Positions 53,659-63,254 of a DNA stretch of 64,000 nucleotides are shown here, piece after piece. How positions within the stretch are numbered: position 1 is the stretch's first letter; each line of letters opens with the position of its first letter. Source of the DNA: Bacillus sp. Marseille-P3661 (GTDB lineage: Bacteria; Bacillota; Bacilli; Bacillales; Bacillaceae_J). The translations under genes were made by a program, and so were the position numbers. The stretch spans positions 1,261,303-1,325,302 of the forward strand of contig NZ_LT965953.1 of NCBI RefSeq assembly GCF_900240995.1, given 5' to 3'. The notes beneath the pieces are model-generated. The model saw nothing but the letters and a program-made list of their open reading frames with translations, searched no databases and was not told the origin of the DNA.

Positions 53659-55539
53659 TTACTTCCCAATAATTTGTTTTTTCTCCTGATAAACCTGACC
53701 TGACTTTCTGATTAGTAGGTAATAGTATAAAATAGATAATAAAACGGTTATTAAAACTCCTATCATTAATTGCATATCCCTAATATACATGCTAATCATA
53801 ATTAGAATAGTAATACCGAAACACATAACCCTTTCGAATTTATATAAGTTTCTTCCGAAATACCCAATTAAACCAATTGTAGAGTATGCAACTGCACACA
53901 ATGTTAAAAGAGCTAATCCAATTGTATATAATGAAAGATTAACTTTAATTAATTCGGGTGTAATGAAGAAAAAAAGTGGGAGTAAAAACGTTGAACTTGC
54001 TATTTTGACCGCTTCAACTCCTGATTTCAAATAATCAGAACCAGCAATTTGTGATGCAACTAAGACACCACTTGCAATCGGTGGAGTTATATTTCCTAGT
54101 ATCGCACCGACATAAACCATCATATGTGCAATTAAAGGTTCAATCCCAAATTTTATTAGTGTTGGAGCTACTAGGGTAGCAGTAAGTATATAAACTGCAA
54201 TAGAAGGCATTCCCATTCCTAAAACATAAGAAACGAACATGCATAATATTATTAATGCAAAAATATTATCTCCACTTACAGTTGATATAATCCCCCCAAA
54301 ACGATATCCTAACTGAGTAATAGAAAGAATAGCTATAACAATATCAAGAATAACTGAAGCCAATGCAATACCTACTCCAATCTTGACACCCGAACTTATT
54401 CCATCAATCCAAACATGCATTCTTTTTTCTGTTTTAAAGATTAGCGACAAAGCTAAAGAAGAAAGTATAGTAAAAAAGGCACAGAATGACAAAGAAAACC
54501 CTTCTAGCATTAAACAAATTAATATAGTCATTGGAACAATAAATAGAATGGCACCCTTTATGAGAAGTCCTTTTTCAGTCGGTTCATCTTCATCTTTATC
54601 AAAGCCTGTTAGCCCATGCTTATTAGCATACAACCAAATATATAGAAAAACTGAAAAGTAAAAAATAATCGCAGGTATTATAGTCGAAATAACAATTGTT
54701 AGATAAGATATATTTAAAAACTCCGACATTAAAAATGCTGCTGTTCCTAAAACAGGTGGAGTGATCGCTCCGCCTACAGATGCCACAGCTTCAATTGCAG
54801 CAGCAGTGTTTGCAGAATAACCACTTTTCCTCATGAGTGGTATTGTTATTGGGCCAGTTATACCTGAATTTGCCCCACCAGCACCGGTAAACATTGCAAC
54901 CAATGCACTGGCCCCGACCGTGACCAGCCCTACGCCACCTTTTAAAATACTTGAAAGAAATTGTGCAATTCCAAAGATAAATTTGCTACCACCTGAAATT
55001 TGAAGAAACGTTCCAAAAATAATAAATAAAAACATAAACGAAGCACTAATACCTACAACATCCCCATACATCCGTATAGTTAAATGCGATATAATCCTAT
55101 TAAAAGATATTTTAGGACCCGAAATTAAATCAGGAAGAAACGGGCCTAAAAAGACATAAGAGATGAATACTAACCCTATTATAGTAAATGTTATACCAAA
55201 TACTTTTGTAACGTAATATAATATTAGACATATCATTAATAAGCCTGTAATCATATCACTGTACGTAATCATACCAACACGTGTTAATATTTCTGTCTGA
55301 TTTATATAAAAATAGTATGAACAAATTAGATTTATGAGTAATGCGCAAAGGGAAAAATAAACATACATTCTATTTTGTACATTCTTTTGCAAATCTAATA
55401 AAATTGCAACTGTAAGCGCAAAAAATATATGAATAATAGCCCCACCTCTTGGTCCAGGCACCCACCATACTTGAAAAAGTTGATATATAACCATTATAAG
55501 CATGGTTGAGGTTAAAAAGAAATTGAGTCGTTTAATCAT
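53659..55539 (-). CDS. TRAP transporter fused permease (DctQM-type)
   Basis: 626 residues, about 16-18 membrane helices. An N-terminal DctQ-like four-helix part is fused to the DctM domain, with 'GAGGANSGITGPITIPLMRKSGY' (in two parts) and 'GAILGNITPPIASGVLVASQIAG'. This arrangement is typical of TAXI-type TRAP systems, which take up organic acids with a sodium gradient. It lies downstream of its binding protein (55632). Last gene of the minus-strand catabolic cluster. Confidence 0.88.
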   Translation of the reverse strand: MIKRLNFFLTSTMLIMVIYQLFQVWWVPGPRGGAIIHIFFALTVAILLDLQKNVQNRMYVYFSLCALLINLICSYYFYINQTEILTRVGMITYSDMITGLLMICLILYYVTKVFGITFTIIGLVFISYVFLGPFLPDLISGPKISFNRIISHLTIRMYGDVVGISASFMFLFIIFGTFLQISGGSKFIFGIAQFLSSILKGGVGLVTVGASALVAMFTGAGGANSGITGPITIPLMRKSGYSANTAAAIEAVASVGGAITPPVLGTAAFLMSEFLNISYLTIVISTIIPAIIFYFSVFLYIWLYANKHGLTGFDKDEDEPTEKGLLIKGAILFIVPMTILICLMLEGFSLSFCAFFTILSSLALSLIFKTEKRMHVWIDGISSGVKIGVGIALASVILDIVIAILSITQLGYRFGGIISTVSGDNIFALIILCMFVSYVLGMGMPSIAVYILTATLVAPTLIKFGIEPLIAHMMVYVGAILGNITPPIASGVLVASQIAGSDYLKSGVEAVKIASSTFLLPLFFFITPELIKVNLSLYTIGLALLTLCAVAYSTIGLIGYFGRNLYKFERVMCFGITILIMISMYIRDMQLMIGVLITVLLSILYYYLLIRKSGQVYQEKKQIIGK

Positions 55540-55631
55540 CTAACCCCTCCTCACAATTATTAAAATAAATTCCAAGAAAGAATTTCTCTTGAGATATTCC
55601 CTCTTGGACAAGCTTGATTTACCAATAATTA

Positions 55632-56681
55632 TTATTCTGGTAATCCACCTAGCATACCTGCTTCTTCGTATGCTCTAACTGCACCTGGGTGCATCATATC
55701 TTTTGGCACAAATTCCCCCATATGATCAGCCATAGTTGCACCTGAACTATGATAATTTTTCAATTCTTCTTTGTGTTCAATTACTGTTTTTACTATTTCA
55801 TAGATTATATCTTCTGGTATATCAGCTGAAGCGAAATATCCAGGTGTATACATACTTGTTATCGTATCTTCTTGAGGAAACTCATAGTCTGTTTCAAATA
55901 ATTCTGTAAAATGTCCTTTATTTATAGAAACAGGCAAAATAGGTAACGGAGTATATTCTTTGACCTTATCGAATAGTTCTTTTTCAAAACTTACCCAATA
56001 TACTTCATCCTCCTGCAAAAGAAGTTCCTTAAATGGACCACTTGCCCCAGCGGTTAAAACTATACTGTTCCAAGCGACATCTATAGTGCCATCACGTAAA
56101 GCATTAATGCCAGCTCCAAGACTTTCAGCTGGGGTTAAATTTACTTCATCAACAATATCTGCAGCTTCAAGCAATGGATAAAGTACCTCATAACTATTAC
56201 TTCCCGGTGGCCCAATGCTCACCTTTTTTCCAGCCAAATCTTTTATACTTTTAATATTTGGATCCGTTGTTGCGAGTGCAACTGAGGATCCAGGACCGTA
56301 TGTGAAAAGCCCAAGAGGAGGATTTTCAATTTTTCCTGAAAATGGTTCAAAACCACTTAAGGCCTGATAAGGTGTCAAATGACTGCCGCTTATCATAATA
56401 CTAGATCTTCTTTCTGGATTTTGATCAAACTCGATTAGAGATTCTGCTCCAATGGTTGCCTGAGGTATGATCCGGATGGATTCATGATTTTTATTAACAA
56501 TATCACTAATGCCAATAAATAATACTTGCCCCATCGATCCTTCAGGAAAAGTTAAAGAAGTAATTTCAGTTACATTATTCTTTTCACTTGAATTATTTTT
56601 AGCACCAGATCCACTGCAGCCAGCTAAAACAACCGTCAACGCTGTTACTAAGGCTATAATACTAAAAATTTTTTTTATCAC
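55632..56681 (-). CDS. TAXI family TRAP transporter solute-binding lipoprotein
   Basis: 349 residues. The signal peptide ends in the lipobox LAGC (Cys21), then a Ser/Asn-rich linker and a TAXI-type binding domain ('FPEGSMGQVLFIGISDIVNK', 'GPPGSNSYEVLYPLLEAADI', 'DVAWNSIVLTAGASG'). It delivers substrate to the permease at 53659. The ligand cannot be read from sequence; by context an aromatic or dicarboxylate acid. Confidence 0.88.
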   Translation of the reverse strand: MIKKIFSIIALVTALTVVLAGCSGSGAKNNSSEKNNVTEITSLTFPEGSMGQVLFIGISDIVNKNHESIRIIPQATIGAESLIEFDQNPERRSSIMISGSHLTPYQALSGFEPFSGKIENPPLGLFTYGPGSSVALATTDPNIKSIKDLAGKKVSIGPPGSNSYEVLYPLLEAADIVDEVNLTPAESLGAGINALRDGTIDVAWNSIVLTAGASGPFKELLLQEDEVYWVSFEKELFDKVKEYTPLPILPVSINKGHFTELFETDYEFPQEDTITSMYTPGYFASADIPEDIIYEIVKTVIEHKEELKNYHSSGATMADHMGEFVPKDMMHPGAVRAYEEAGMLGGLPE

Positions 56682-56782
56682 TTTCTCATCTCCTTTAATT
56701 TACCAAAAGTAAGAATATGTTCCTAATACGTACTGATAATGTTTTGAGTATCTCTTTTATACTGTCTATCTTTATTGAATTT

Positions 56783-57883
56783 TCAAACCGCTTTGTCTAC
56801 ACGATATCTATTCAATTTTTTCTCATCAATTACAATACCCATTCCTGGTAAGCTTCCTAGCTTTATTTTCCCATTTTTTATTTCTGGGATATATTCAACA
56901 ATATCATCTTCCAGATGCATATAATATGAGATAGCACTAGGTAAACTAACATTTGAAGTTGCCGCTGCAAAATGTAAATTTGACATTGTTCCAATTGCTC
57001 CATCACCTTGAGTACCTAATAGATTTGGAACGTTATAACCCTCGCATATCGCCGCAATTTTCTTAGACCATACAATTCCTGTACGTGCTACTTTAATCCC
57101 AACTACTCTAAGTGCTCCATGGAGCAACTCTTGTGCAACCTCATACGGTGTCATGCAACTATCATCACCTAGTAATGGTATTGATGTGGATAAGGCTACA
57201 TCTCTTCTACCTCTTTTATCGTAAATTGGACAAGGCTCTTCAACCCATGCCACATTATATTTTTCCATTTCTTTTAAAACTCTTATTGAGGTAGGTATAT
57301 CATAACCCTGATTAATATCAATATATAAAGTTATGTCATCCCCAACTGCTGAACGTATTTCCTTTATCCTTTGAATGTCCTCTATAGGATTAACTCCGCC
57401 CTTTACCATTAAGCACCCAAACCCGTATGTGTCAATCATTTCAACTGCCTCATTCACAGCATTATCACTTATACCCAACATCCAAGATACATCTACATCA
57501 GTCCTAGCATTTCCTAACAATTTATAGCAAGGAATGTTTAAATATTTTCCGATTATGTCATGCACAGCATTATCAATAGCTGCTTTAGCAGTGTTATTTG
57601 CAGCTACGAAATCTAGCTTTTTCCGAATGTTTTCCGTTTCAAATATATTCATATTTAATAGCTGGGGTTTAAACCATTCATTAACAGCCTTAACTATTGA
57701 TTCTTGAGATTCACCGTATATAAAAGGTCTTGCCGGAGCCTCAGCATAACCAGTTACACCTTCATTTGTTGTGATTATTATAAGTACATGTTCAGCAGCT
57801 AATACTGAACCCGCCGCGTACGTAATCGCACCATGTGTATATGGTATTGTAAACGGTATAGCCTCAACATTTGCAATTTTCAC
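56783..57883 (-). CDS. mandelate racemase / muconate lactonizing family enzyme
   Basis: 366 residues, enolase superfamily: capping domain then TIM barrel. The metal ligands are visible as Asp in LYIDINQGY, Glu in VEEPCP and Asp in LLGDDS, and the distal catalytic Lys in GIKVARTG. In the usual K-x-K motif the first Lys is replaced ('CLMVKGG'), so the chemistry may be one-sided (cycloisomerase, dehydratase or racemase). It lies between the importer and TRAP genes and probably acts on the imported compound or a ring-cleavage product. Confidence 0.85.
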   Translation of the reverse strand: MKIANVEAIPFTIPYTHGAITYAAGSVLAAEHVLIIITTNEGVTGYAEAPARPFIYGESQESIVKAVNEWFKPQLLNMNIFETENIRKKLDFVAANNTAKAAIDNAVHDIIGKYLNIPCYKLLGNARTDVDVSWMLGISDNAVNEAVEMIDTYGFGCLMVKGGVNPIEDIQRIKEIRSAVGDDITLYIDINQGYDIPTSIRVLKEMEKYNVAWVEEPCPIYDKRGRRDVALSTSIPLLGDDSCMTPYEVAQELLHGALRVVGIKVARTGIVWSKKIAAICEGYNVPNLLGTQGDGAIGTMSNLHFAAATSNVSLPSAISYYMHLEDDIVEYIPEIKNGKIKLGSLPGMGIVIDEKKLNRYRVDKAV

Positions 57884-57906
57884 ATTATCACTCCTTCAAA
57901 TAACAA

Positions 57907-58614
57907 CTAAAAAAATTCCCAGAAGTTATCTCTACTCTTTATTTCTTCTACATTTTCAACTTGATGTATGATTTGGCCCATACGTAAAAAGTAGACGCGG
58001 TCCACTAAAAATAATGTTTGGCTTACGTTTTGTTCAACTATGAGAACGGCCATATTAAACATTTTGTTAAATTCAGCTACTTTTTCTAGCACCATTTCAG
58101 CTAGTGCAGGTGACAGCCCTAAAGAAGGTTCATCTAGTAGCATCAAGGTAGGATTTTTCATTAAACCCATCCCCATTTTTACCATCTGCTGCTGTCCACC
58201 ACTTAAAAAGTTCGCTTTTTGCTTTCTTTTTTCATAAAGAATCGGAAAAAGATCATATACAATATTTAATTGACTATTTATCTTAGCCTTTGGAAGACAG
58301 CTATTGTGAACGGCCAACTTTAAATTTTCTTCAACAGTCAGATCACTAAAAACGCCAAAACCTTGGGGTATTAATGTAATTCCTTCAGACGTGTTTTCCG
58401 AAATATTACGTCCTGTTATCGGCTTGCCTTTATAATAGATTTGTCCTTCATTAACTGGTGTGTAACCTAAAATACTCTTTAATATCGAACTTTTTCCAGC
58501 ACCATTATGGCCGAACAATCCTACAATCTCACCTTCATTTATTTGAATTGAGCACCCTTTTATGGCTAGATGATTATCATAGTTGATTTGAATGTTATCT
58601 ACCTTAAGTAGCAT
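57907..58614 (-). CDS. livF: branched-chain/aromatic acid ABC importer ATPase LivF-type
   Basis: 235 residues. Walker A GHNGAGKS, signature LSGGQQQM, Walker B LMLLDEP and 'GLSPALAEMVLEKV' mark the LivF branch. ATG 58614 follows AGAGGTG; an upstream ATG at 58635 lies inside livG. It overlaps livG by 11 bases. Supplies energy with LivG for the importer encoded from 62440 to 59428. Confidence 0.9.
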   Translation of the reverse strand: MLLKVDNIQINYDNHLAIKGCSIQINEGEIVGLFGHNGAGKSSILKSILGYTPVNEGQIYYKGKPITGRNISENTSEGITLIPQGFGVFSDLTVEENLKLAVHNSCLPKAKINSQLNIVYDLFPILYEKRKQKANFLSGGQQQMVKMGMGLMKNPTLMLLDEPSLGLSPALAEMVLEKVAEFNKMFNMAVLIVEQNVSQTLFLVDRVYFLRMGQIIHQVENVEEIKSRDNFWEFF

Positions 58615-59395
58615 TGGCCGATACACCTCTTTCACTCACGGGATTACCAAAATATAATTCAGTAAGTTCTTTATTTTGCAAAAGTTGATCAATTTTCCCT
58701 TCCGCTATTACTGAACCTTGATGAAGGAATATTACATGATCAGATACTTCTTTTAGCACTTCAACATTGTGTTCGATTATGCAAATTGTTTTTTGCATTT
58801 CTTTCAACTTAAAAATAACATTTATTATATCTTCAATTGACTGCCGATCTAATCCTGCCAGTACCTCATCTAAAAGGATAACTTCTGATTCAGCCATAAT
58901 AATTCTTGCTAGAGCCAACAGTTTCATTTCGCCATAAGACAGATTTTTCACTGGAATATCTTTTTTATTTATTAAATCAACTTGTTCTAAGACGTTATAA
59001 GCTTTTTCTATTGTTCTTAACTCACCCTTTTTTGACCTATTTGGAAAAAAAAATAAATTACTAAGCTTTTCCCCAGGGTGATTTTGCTCTGCTAATAATA
59101 CATTTTCTAACACTGTAAGACCGTTAAATAATCTTAAATTTTGAAAAGAACGCATAATGCCTGACTTTGCAATTTTATATGGTGGCAAGTGGGAAATTTT
59201 TTCTTCATTATAAAATATTTCTCCTTTATCTGGTGAAATATATCCAGTTATTAAATTAAATGCAGTCGTCTTACCTGCTCCATTAGGTCCTATAAATGTT
59301 GTAATTACTCCTTTCTTTAATGCCATGTTAAGATTGTTTATTACTTTGTTACCTCCAAAACTTTTTGTTACATTTGAAATCTTTAATATATTCAT
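58604..59395 (-). CDS. livG: ABC importer ATPase LivG-type
   Basis: 263 residues: Walker A GPNGAGKT, 'ITGYISPDKGEIFY', 'GIMRSFQNLRLFNGLTVLEN', signature LSYGEMKLL, Walker B VILLDEVLAGLD and the C-terminal 'IEHNVEVLKEVSDHVIFLHQ' typical of LivG. Note the signature reads LSYGE. It pairs with LivF downstream and the LivM/LivH permeases upstream. Confidence 0.9.
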   Translation of the reverse strand: MNILKISNVTKSFGGNKVINNLNMALKKGVITTFIGPNGAGKTTAFNLITGYISPDKGEIFYNEEKISHLPPYKIAKSGIMRSFQNLRLFNGLTVLENVLLAEQNHPGEKLSNLFFFPNRSKKGELRTIEKAYNVLEQVDLINKKDIPVKNLSYGEMKLLALARIIMAESEVILLDEVLAGLDRQSIEDIINVIFKLKEMQKTICIIEHNVEVLKEVSDHVIFLHQGSVIAEGKIDQLLQNKELTELYFGNPVSERGVSANAT

Positions 59396-59427
59396 TCACA
59401 CACCACCCATTTATCAGAATATCCGCA

Positions 59428-60309
59428 CTATGAAACATGACGTATCTTTTTTATCCAACCTGCAACACCTTCTGAATTAAAACGTAAAATTAACAATAAG
59501 ATTACTGCAATAGCAATTTGTTTCATAGTAGCTCCAGTAGTAGAAGTAAGACCCACAAATCGTAATATCTCAGGAAGCAATATCATAATCCATGCACCCA
59601 TAATTGGTCCTGATATCGTCCCTGCTCCGCCTATCAGTACTATAGTCATGATGAAAAAGGATTCAGTTAAGGTAAAAGAGTCAGGGCTGATGAATGATGT
59701 GTAATGAGCAAATAAAGCCCCTGCTACACCTGCAAACCCACTTCCAAGCATAAAAATCGAAATTTTAATTTTTAGAATAGATTTACCAAGAGACTGACTC
59801 CCAATCTCGTCTTCTCTCATCGCCACTATTATTCTTCCAAAAGGCGAGTGTACAACTTTGGTCAATACTAACAGACAGATTACAGTAATACACATTACAA
59901 ATATAAAAGCGGTCCATTTATTTACAAGTTCAAAACCAAATATACTCAAAGGAGGTATTCCACTTAAACCAGAAGGACCGCGGGTTATTGATGTCCAGTT
60001 ATTAAGAATATTTGATACGATGAGCTGGAAACCAAAAGAGGTGATTATTAAATAATGACCTTTTATTCTCAAAGAAGGGGCAGCAATTAATAAACTAAAT
60101 ATAGCAGCGACCAAACCAGCAGAAACTATAGACAGTATTACCGGCATACCTAATTTTACGGATAGCAATGCAGACGTATACGCACCCACACCATAAAATG
60201 CGGCATGTGCAATAGATAAGATACCGCCATATCCTAAAATTAAGTTATATGAAAATGTCAAGATGATATAGATCATAACTATGATTAGCAAATGTAGTAT
60301 ATATTCCAA
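59428..60309 (-). CDS. livM: ABC importer permease LivM-type
   Basis: 293 residues, eight to ten membrane helices. 'GYGGILSIAHAAFYGVGAYT' and 'GPIMGAWIMILLPEILR' are LivM hallmarks, and 'REDEIGSQSLGKSI' is the coupling (EAA-like) loop. TTG 60309 is chosen because AGGAGG at the end of livH lies 8 bases upstream; an ATG at 60351 lies inside livH. Translation is coupled to livH. Confidence 0.85.
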   Translation of the reverse strand: MEYILHLLIIVMIYIILTFSYNLILGYGGILSIAHAAFYGVGAYTSALLSVKLGMPVILSIVSAGLVAAIFSLLIAAPSLRIKGHYLIITSFGFQLIVSNILNNWTSITRGPSGLSGIPPLSIFGFELVNKWTAFIFVMCITVICLLVLTKVVHSPFGRIIVAMREDEIGSQSLGKSILKIKISIFMLGSGFAGVAGALFAHYTSFISPDSFTLTESFFIMTIVLIGGAGTISGPIMGAWIMILLPEILRFVGLTSTTGATMKQIAIAVILLLILRFNSEGVAGWIKKIRHVS

Positions 60310-60310
60310 C

Positions 60311-61189
60311 CTAGACACCTCCTTTTCTAGTTTTTGCACCAAATAACCCATTCGGTTTAAACAGTAAAAACATAATTAATACTATAAAAGAAATAGTAGA
60401 TTGCCAGTTGCTTGAAATTTGCCAAACTGAAAAACTCTGTACAATGGCCAATAAATAAGCGCCCGCAACTGCTCCGCCAATACTTCCCACACTCCCTATC
60501 ACCACAGCGATAACAATCATGACTAGATATTCCATACCCATTTGCGGATAAACACCTTGGTTAAAAGCTACTAAAACTGCCGGAACAACTGTAAATAAGG
60601 CCCCTAAATTATAAGCAAGAGCGTTGATCTTCTTGGTTTCGATTCCTGTTATTTTAGCTACCTCATCATTATTTGCTACTGCACGCATAAGAATACCGAA
60701 TTTATTAATCTTTAAGAAGTAAGTTAATAGCAACACAATAATAATAGCCAGAACAGTAGTTAAGATATCTAAGATTGTTAAGTAAATTCCATGCCACTCT
60801 ATAGTACCTAGGCTTGTTGAAAGAAACTTCGCTTCATGGCCAAATGCAAGACTAATAAGGTTTTCCAAAAACATCAAAATCCCTATGCTTATCGCTATAA
60901 TAATAAATTCGCTAGTTCCCTTTCTTTGCATTGGATAATAGAATGTAAAATAAATAAATGTAGCCAATAAAACAATGGAAATACAAACTAGAATAATAGA
61001 TACAAATAGCGGAATCGACAATTGATGATAGAATAAGTACATTAAATATCCAGAAACAACGAAATACGCACCATACCCAACATCAAATATCTTTGTGGTA
61101 CCCCACAGCATTGTAAATCCAACTGCTAACAGGAGATAAATACTCCCGATAAATACTCCATTAAGCAGCAACTGCATGAATAATTCCAT
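60311..61189 (-). CDS. livH: ABC importer permease LivH-type
   Basis: 292 residues with eight predicted membrane helices; 'LLAVGFTMLWGTTKIFDVGY', 'MRAVANNDEVAKITGIETKK' (coupling loop) and 'GSVGSIGGAVAGAYLLAIVQ' match LivH. ATG 61189 follows GGGAGGCGAG; a longer frame to 61258 has no ribosome site. It is directly upstream of livM. Confidence 0.87.
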   Translation of the reverse strand: MELFMQLLLNGVFIGSIYLLLAVGFTMLWGTTKIFDVGYGAYFVVSGYLMYLFYHQLSIPLFVSIILVCISIVLLATFIYFTFYYPMQRKGTSEFIIIAISIGILMFLENLISLAFGHEAKFLSTSLGTIEWHGIYLTILDILTTVLAIIIVLLLTYFLKINKFGILMRAVANNDEVAKITGIETKKINALAYNLGALFTVVPAVLVAFNQGVYPQMGMEYLVMIVIAVVIGSVGSIGGAVAGAYLLAIVQSFSVWQISSNWQSTISFIVLIMFLLFKPNGLFGAKTRKGGV

Positions 61190-61267
61190 TTGTATTCTCG
61201 CCTCCCCTTCAATAGTCTGTGTCAATACAAGGTAGGTTGAGTAACCTTGCACTGACACATCCCTAAA

Positions 61268-62440
61268 TTATGGTTCTATTACTTTAAGAGTTGTAAATTC
61301 CCCGTCTTTTATTTGCTTAATACTTACTTCTTTAATTGCATTTCCATTATCCGGAATTCTCATATTTCCTGCTATTCCATCAAATGTGTTTATTTCAAAA
61401 ATAGCACTGCGAAGAGTTTCGCCTGATAAGTCATCCCCATTATTAATTACATGTTCCATCCCTTTAAAAAGCATTTTTGCAGCATCATAATACATCGCGT
61501 TTGTAAAAACTATTTCTTTGCCATCATGATCTTCTGCCCATTTTTTTGCAAATTCCACATCATATTCAGTTGCAGAGCTTGTATAAATGGTTCCATTTGC
61601 AAAGTCACCAGCGATCTCCATATATTCCGGTGGCATTTCTAGGGCGTGATACCCGAAAAATTGAGAAGTAATTCCTAATTCTCGTGCTTGTTTTATAATT
61701 AAAGGAGAATCTTTCCCGGCTGTTGCAAGATATAAAGCGTCTGGTTTTGCACTACGGATTTTACTTAACTGAGTACGGAAATCTAGTGCTCCAACTTCAA
61801 AACTCTCTGCTGCAACTACCTCTCCACCATAGTTCTTCATGTATATTTCAAGCGCATCTTTTGTTCCTAGACCTAAATCATTATTCTGATAGATAATTCC
61901 CATTGTTTTAAGACCGAGTTCTTCAGTTGCATACTTAGCGATATAATCTAATTCAACACTCTGCAGAACTAGAGTATTTATTAGATAATCTCCTGCTTCC
62001 GCTAGTGCAGGGGTAGCTGCGGCAGAATTAATTAAAACAACTTTATTTTGGTCAGCAATTGGAGCTGTCGCTAATACAGGGCTACTAAAACCTGTAAATA
62101 TAGCGGGAACCTTATCCACTGTAATCAATTTTTGCGATGCATTAACAGTATCCTTTGGCGAAGCTTTTCCGTCTTCTACGACCAATTCTACTGGTATACC
62201 ATTAATTCCTCCGCTGCTATTAACTTCATCAACTGCATATTCAAGTCCATTTAACATATCAATTCCATGTTCTGCTGCATTTCCAGATAGAGGGAACACA
62301 ACACCAACCTGATAATTTTCAGTATTATTGCTGTTACTATTGTTACTGTTTGATGATTGGTTGTCTTCTGATACTTGGGTAGAACAGGCACTAGCAAATA
62401 TAGCAAATATTAATAGTAATAAGATATAAACTTTCCTCAT
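61268..62440 (-). CDS. ABC importer substrate-binding lipoprotein (LivK-type)
   Basis: 390 residues. The signal peptide ends with the lipobox SAC (Cys19), followed by a Ser/Asn-rich linker; the periplasmic-binding-protein type I fold begins at 'YQVGVVFPLSGNAAEHGIDM' and includes 'NDLGLGTKDALEIYMKNYGG'. It belongs to the Leu/Ile/Val and aromatic acid binding family, and starts the Liv-type operon. The ligand may be an aromatic acid, given the dioxygenase genes upstream (inference). Confidence 0.88.
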   Translation of the reverse strand: MRKVYILLLLIFAIFASACSTQVSEDNQSSNSNNSNSNNTENYQVGVVFPLSGNAAEHGIDMLNGLEYAVDEVNSSGGINGIPVELVVEDGKASPKDTVNASQKLITVDKVPAIFTGFSSPVLATAPIADQNKVVLINSAAATPALAEAGDYLINTLVLQSVELDYIAKYATEELGLKTMGIIYQNNDLGLGTKDALEIYMKNYGGEVVAAESFEVGALDFRTQLSKIRSAKPDALYLATAGKDSPLIIKQARELGITSQFFGYHALEMPPEYMEIAGDFANGTIYTSSATEYDVEFAKKWAEDHDGKEIVFTNAMYYDAAKMLFKGMEHVINNGDDLSGETLRSAIFEINTFDGIAGNMRIPDNGNAIKEVSIKQIKDGEFTTLKVIEP

Positions 62441-62493
62441 ATGGAATACCCCCTTTAATAGTCTTAATAATTATGAATATAGATACCAAATTG

Positions 62494-63018
62494 CTATAGA
62501 AATACTCCCAAGTTATGCATGGACAAGTTGCTTTGGTCGATTAAAACCTTCCTGTATGCTATTTTTAAATTACCATCTAGCTTTCTTAAGACATCCTGCC
62601 TTTCTCCAGAGATTATGTCATATGCAGGAATATCCCCACGGTTTCTATAAAGAATAAAATTAGACTTTACAAGATACTCATTATCCTTCTCGCTACTAAT
62701 AAATCTTATATTTGAAATAACATGCCGTGTTCTTGATGGGGGATTTTCAGACCATGCTGACTTTGATTGTATTCTTCTGACTCTTTTATCCAAAATATGA
62801 TAATCATCATCAACATGAAACATTTTATTTGAAATCCCGTCACCGTCTTTTTTGTACCTTGTTGTTCTTACAGGAATCTGATATTTAATATCTTCTGTAA
62901 AAAGTTGAAACCACTCTTGATATCTTGCATCGTCTAGCAATTCAGCTTCATAAGTTATAAAATTATATATCTCATAAAACATCATTAAATCGTTCGCAGT
63001 TGAGTCGAGAATATTCAT
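62494..63018 (-). CDS. aromatic-ring-hydroxylating dioxygenase beta subunit
   Basis: 174 residues, cystatin/NTF2-like fold. 'YEAELLDDARYQEWFQLFTE' and 'RRIQSKSAWSENPPSRTRHV' are conserved in small subunits of biphenyl/naphthalene/benzoate-type dioxygenases. It stabilises the catalytic alpha subunit encoded 236 bases upstream. AGAGGTGG precedes ATG 63018. Ferredoxin and reductase components are not in the window. Confidence 0.88.
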   Translation of the reverse strand: MNILDSTANDLMMFYEIYNFITYEAELLDDARYQEWFQLFTEDIKYQIPVRTTRYKKDGDGISNKMFHVDDDYHILDKRVRRIQSKSAWSENPPSRTRHVISNIRFISSEKDNEYLVKSNFILYRNRGDIPAYDIISGERQDVLRKLDGNLKIAYRKVLIDQSNLSMHNLGVFL

Positions 63019-63167
63019 ATATAAATTCCACCTCTTCTAACATTATTAACCTATTGTTTTGGCTAATAGATTAAACTATATATCTAAGTTAGTTGGCAAT
63101 TGGATCTTCTTTTTAATATGCTACATACAGATATGCATAAGACATTATAACTAGAAACAACCAACTA

Positions 63168-63181
63168 GGTAAACGCTTACA
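63168..63181 (-). promoter_or_regulatory. candidate CcpA cre site
   Basis: Minus-strand TGTAAGCGTTTACC matches the cre consensus TGWAANCGNTNWCA at 13 of 14 positions. It lies in the 236-base gap between the alpha and beta genes, 150 bases ahead of the beta start, and could repress the downstream operon in the presence of preferred sugars. I see no clear -10/-35 there, so a promoter is not shown. Confidence 0.5.
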
Positions 63182-63254
63182 ATATCTTCACCTTAATAAT
63201 TTGGATACAATCTAATCAATATTCACTGTAAAGATAAGAATTTAAATCATTAGG

